Origin: Apostichopus japonicus
Lineage: Eukaryota > Echinodermata > Holothuroidea > Aspidochirotida > Stichopodidae
Assembly (NCBI RefSeq): GCF_037975245.1
Contig: NC_092563.1
Coordinates: forward strand, 9,760,001 to 9,780,000
Reading direction: 5' to 3'
Length of the DNA: 20,000 bases
Positions 17,802-20,000 of the stretch are shown here, piece by piece. The notes under the pieces are model-generated. The model had not been told where the DNA came from and did no database searches. It worked only from the letters and a program-made list of their open reading frames with translations. Within the stretch, counting starts at the first letter, position 1. Every line of letters starts with the position of its first letter. The translations under genes were made by a program, and so were the position numbers.

Positions 17802-20000
17802 GTGAGATCCTTTCACTTTTCATGTTAATCTCAGTTACATAAGTTTGCTGGAAATAATCCCTTAATTAGTAATTGATACGTTATTCACCTTGTTTAAAAG
17901 TCATCGCATTCTCTTATCTTTTTAACTATTGTTTACTGTTTACTTCTGTTTGTAATCAAACAGTTACTTTCATCACCTAGACAATTTTCTGTAAACTTTC
18001 AGGTATCAATTTAATAATGTGTGCATACATGTGTGCATACATTACAATTACAACGCATTCAATGTTACTAAGAGGTGTAATTTATGATTATTTCTAGGTT
18101 GTTGCAGTTTTCAATAATAGTTATAACTCTCAAAACATTTAATCAAACAATTACTATCGTCAATTTTTGACAATCCTCTGTAAACTTTCATGTCTAAATA
18201 GACCATGAATTATTATCAATTAAGTGGGTCAGAGTAGCACATGATCGATTTTCAGATAATGTATTCCATAGTTTGGAGAATTAACTTCAAATAACTCAAA
18301 GTTGAACATTTATAGTTTATGTATATTTTAAACTTCCTATATGTATTCATACATGTGGCTCACTGATTGACTCTTACGTCACATGTAACTGCGTGTGTTC
18401 AGTATGATAAATTAATAACATTGCAACCTTTATTCCGTAAATATGTTTGATATTATGATGGTAGACAGCATTGAAGAACCAAAATGTCACAATTTTCAAT
18501 TCAGGTGTAAAACAGCAAGCAATTACATATATTTCTTCAATATGTACATGGGCTGGTGGCATTTTTACTGGTTAAGCATCTCAACGCGAATTCAATCATT
18601 GCCGGGATATATGACAGGATGTGTACAGCTATTGTGAAATGTAGGAGTCTCTGGTAATCAACATGGTACCTTTAGGAACATTCTTCATAAGAGACCAACG
18701 TATCAAAAAGCATCAGCGCAATTTCTGTACACTTTATCTAGAATTAATTTTATTTTGGTAAATGGGTTTTATCAAGTGATATTGATAGATGGACCTATAG
18801 TTATCATTCTATAACAATGTTTTTGGGCAGAAACAGGGAATCATCAAACTACGATCGATGATTGCTTTTGTATATCATCTGCGTGTTATATGGTAATATA
18901 TGTAACATTGTAACTAGAACTTATGTTGGCGTTACTGTAGATTATAAGCAATCTATTAATACAAATGTAAACAGGTCAAATTGTTTGCCACAAAAATGAA
19001 AAGATTGCAATCCTTGTTGAAATGGGAACTATATATTAATCACCAAAACTCTAAAGTTTCACTATATTGTGCTGGGATGATTCAAAACAAAATTACAAAT
19101 TTGAGATAAAAAAGAGAACAAAGAAGACTACAATTTCTTATATAAACAATAAGATTAATAAAGACAGACAAGTCAGTTTTGTCATGTAAGTTTCAACTGA
19201 TACTGAAACTTCTAATTTTACATTCATATGTGTGATGATTTTCAAGATTATGAAAATCACCCAAGGATTGATGTCGTGTTAGACATGTTCACATACATAG
19301 TATATATTATATTAACATAACATACAGAGAGTTCATGTTTATACGTTAATCATTTAACAAGAAAAAGATATTACTTGATATCAAATGTGTCATGACTAAT
19401 ACTATTTTATACTTCTAATGTTGTTATATCATAATTTGTTAGTTTTAAAGATAAAAACAACTTCCGTTTCAGTTTAAAATGTACATTATAAGCAAGGAAA
19501 TGTGAAATGAGATTATTTCGTATCCTGTTTTGATAACGTATACTTCATGGAATTATACTTTCAAAAAGATGACTGAATTCTCAAAATTTCTAAAATAAAC
19601 AAATCATTCAAAGAAATGTGGGAAATGTAAAGCAAAAGTATTCGAAACAGTGACCTAAAAAGATACAAGTCCCGCATTAAATAAGATACGAATAACCAAC
19701 AACATTGATACGCACACTTCCAGTGACGTCAGCAATATGGTATGCCATTTCGTTGAAATACTTCGTACATGATTCATGATTAAGGCGCATGTGTGCAATG
19801 AGTATAAATCGACACCCGTGGTATTGTATGTCACCATATATTGTCATTTTTCTTTCTGAACAAAATGTTAATTCACTCCCATTGTCATGGAGTTATGAAA
19901 CATATGACGTCAAGATGTGCAAAAGTGTGACTCGCTTTGTTTGGAATGACATGGCGTAGGGTGGTGCGTACTTTCATTGATGTCTGCTCATTTATGTGTC
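17802..20000 (+). other. Intron or intergenic sequence after exon C, no exon recognised
   Basis: GTGAGA is an acceptable donor. In the remaining 2.2 kb no CAP second exon was found, so either the intron continues off the right edge or the exon is orphaned. The sequence is AT-rich with no repeat family recognised. Two CRE palindromes lie at the far right. Confidence 0.45.
19724..19912. promoter_or_regulatory. Pair of TGACGTCA (CRE) palindromes
   Basis: Exact TGACGTCA at 19724-19731 and 19905-19912. CREB/ATF proteins bind this word in all animals. No adjacent promoter or gene is visible, so function is unproven. Confidence 0.25.

Overview
This is a eukaryotic window, most likely from a marine invertebrate deuterostome and plausibly an echinoderm. 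The evidence is split genes with GT-AG introns and phase-1 domain exons, abundant TA microsatellites, Penelope-like and CR1/L2-like retroelement remains, CAGTGGCG-type short DNA elements, and frequent AGGCCTA words. The species cannot be fixed from the sequence alone.

Genes: all recognisable genic sequence is on the + strand and belongs to one kind of secreted protein. (A) Positions 904-2741 hold the last three coding exons of a gene: an EGF-like module, a ShK/ShKT six-cysteine module and a short tail, followed by an ATTAAA signal. Its 5' part lies off the left edge. (B) 10464-10782 and (C) 17495-17801 are first exons of CAP-superfamily (CRISP/SCP/GLIPR-type) proteins. Each has a signal peptide, a linker, a shared W-G-G-S-x-Y motif, an H-N-x-x-R helix and N-M-N-E-L, and each ends at the same phase-0 donor. 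In both, the signal-peptide frame and the CAP frame differ by one base, at different places. No second exon is visible for either. B and C could be decayed tandem copies, alternative first exons of a gene further right, or correct genes with sequence errors. CAP plus EGF plus ShK in one protein is known in marine invertebrates, so A, B and C may be one tandem family.

Mobile and repetitive DNA fills most of the rest. 1-860: a DNA-element end and a Penelope-type terminal copy between TA tracts. 997-2414: intron with a 694-base polypyrimidine tract. 2794-7800: largely featureless, with two short DNA-element remnants, a weak RT scrap and a hammerhead-ribozyme-like motif (6370-6435, minus). 7798-7994: a SINE-like insertion with an 18-base target duplication. 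8208-8710: a second Penelope-type terminal copy (inverted relative to the first), TA tracts, and an inverted-repeat element holding a tRNA-like Pol III unit. 8711 to about 10300: a Penelope-like element with RT and GIY-YIG remains. Its RT core is inverted between 15-base inverted repeats. 10876-11220: ACGT-rich block. 13085-13880: an internally deleted LINE. 15002-16500: five copies of a 300-base satellite-like unit, four of them in an ABAB pattern. 16560-17370 and 17802-20000: AT-rich non-coding sequence with no recognised gene.

Nothing here is clearly a new multi-gene system. The items most worth checking are the PLE inversion, the tRNA-like inverted-repeat element, the hammerhead motif, the duplication-flanked SINE-like element and the duplicated, frame-broken CAP first exons.
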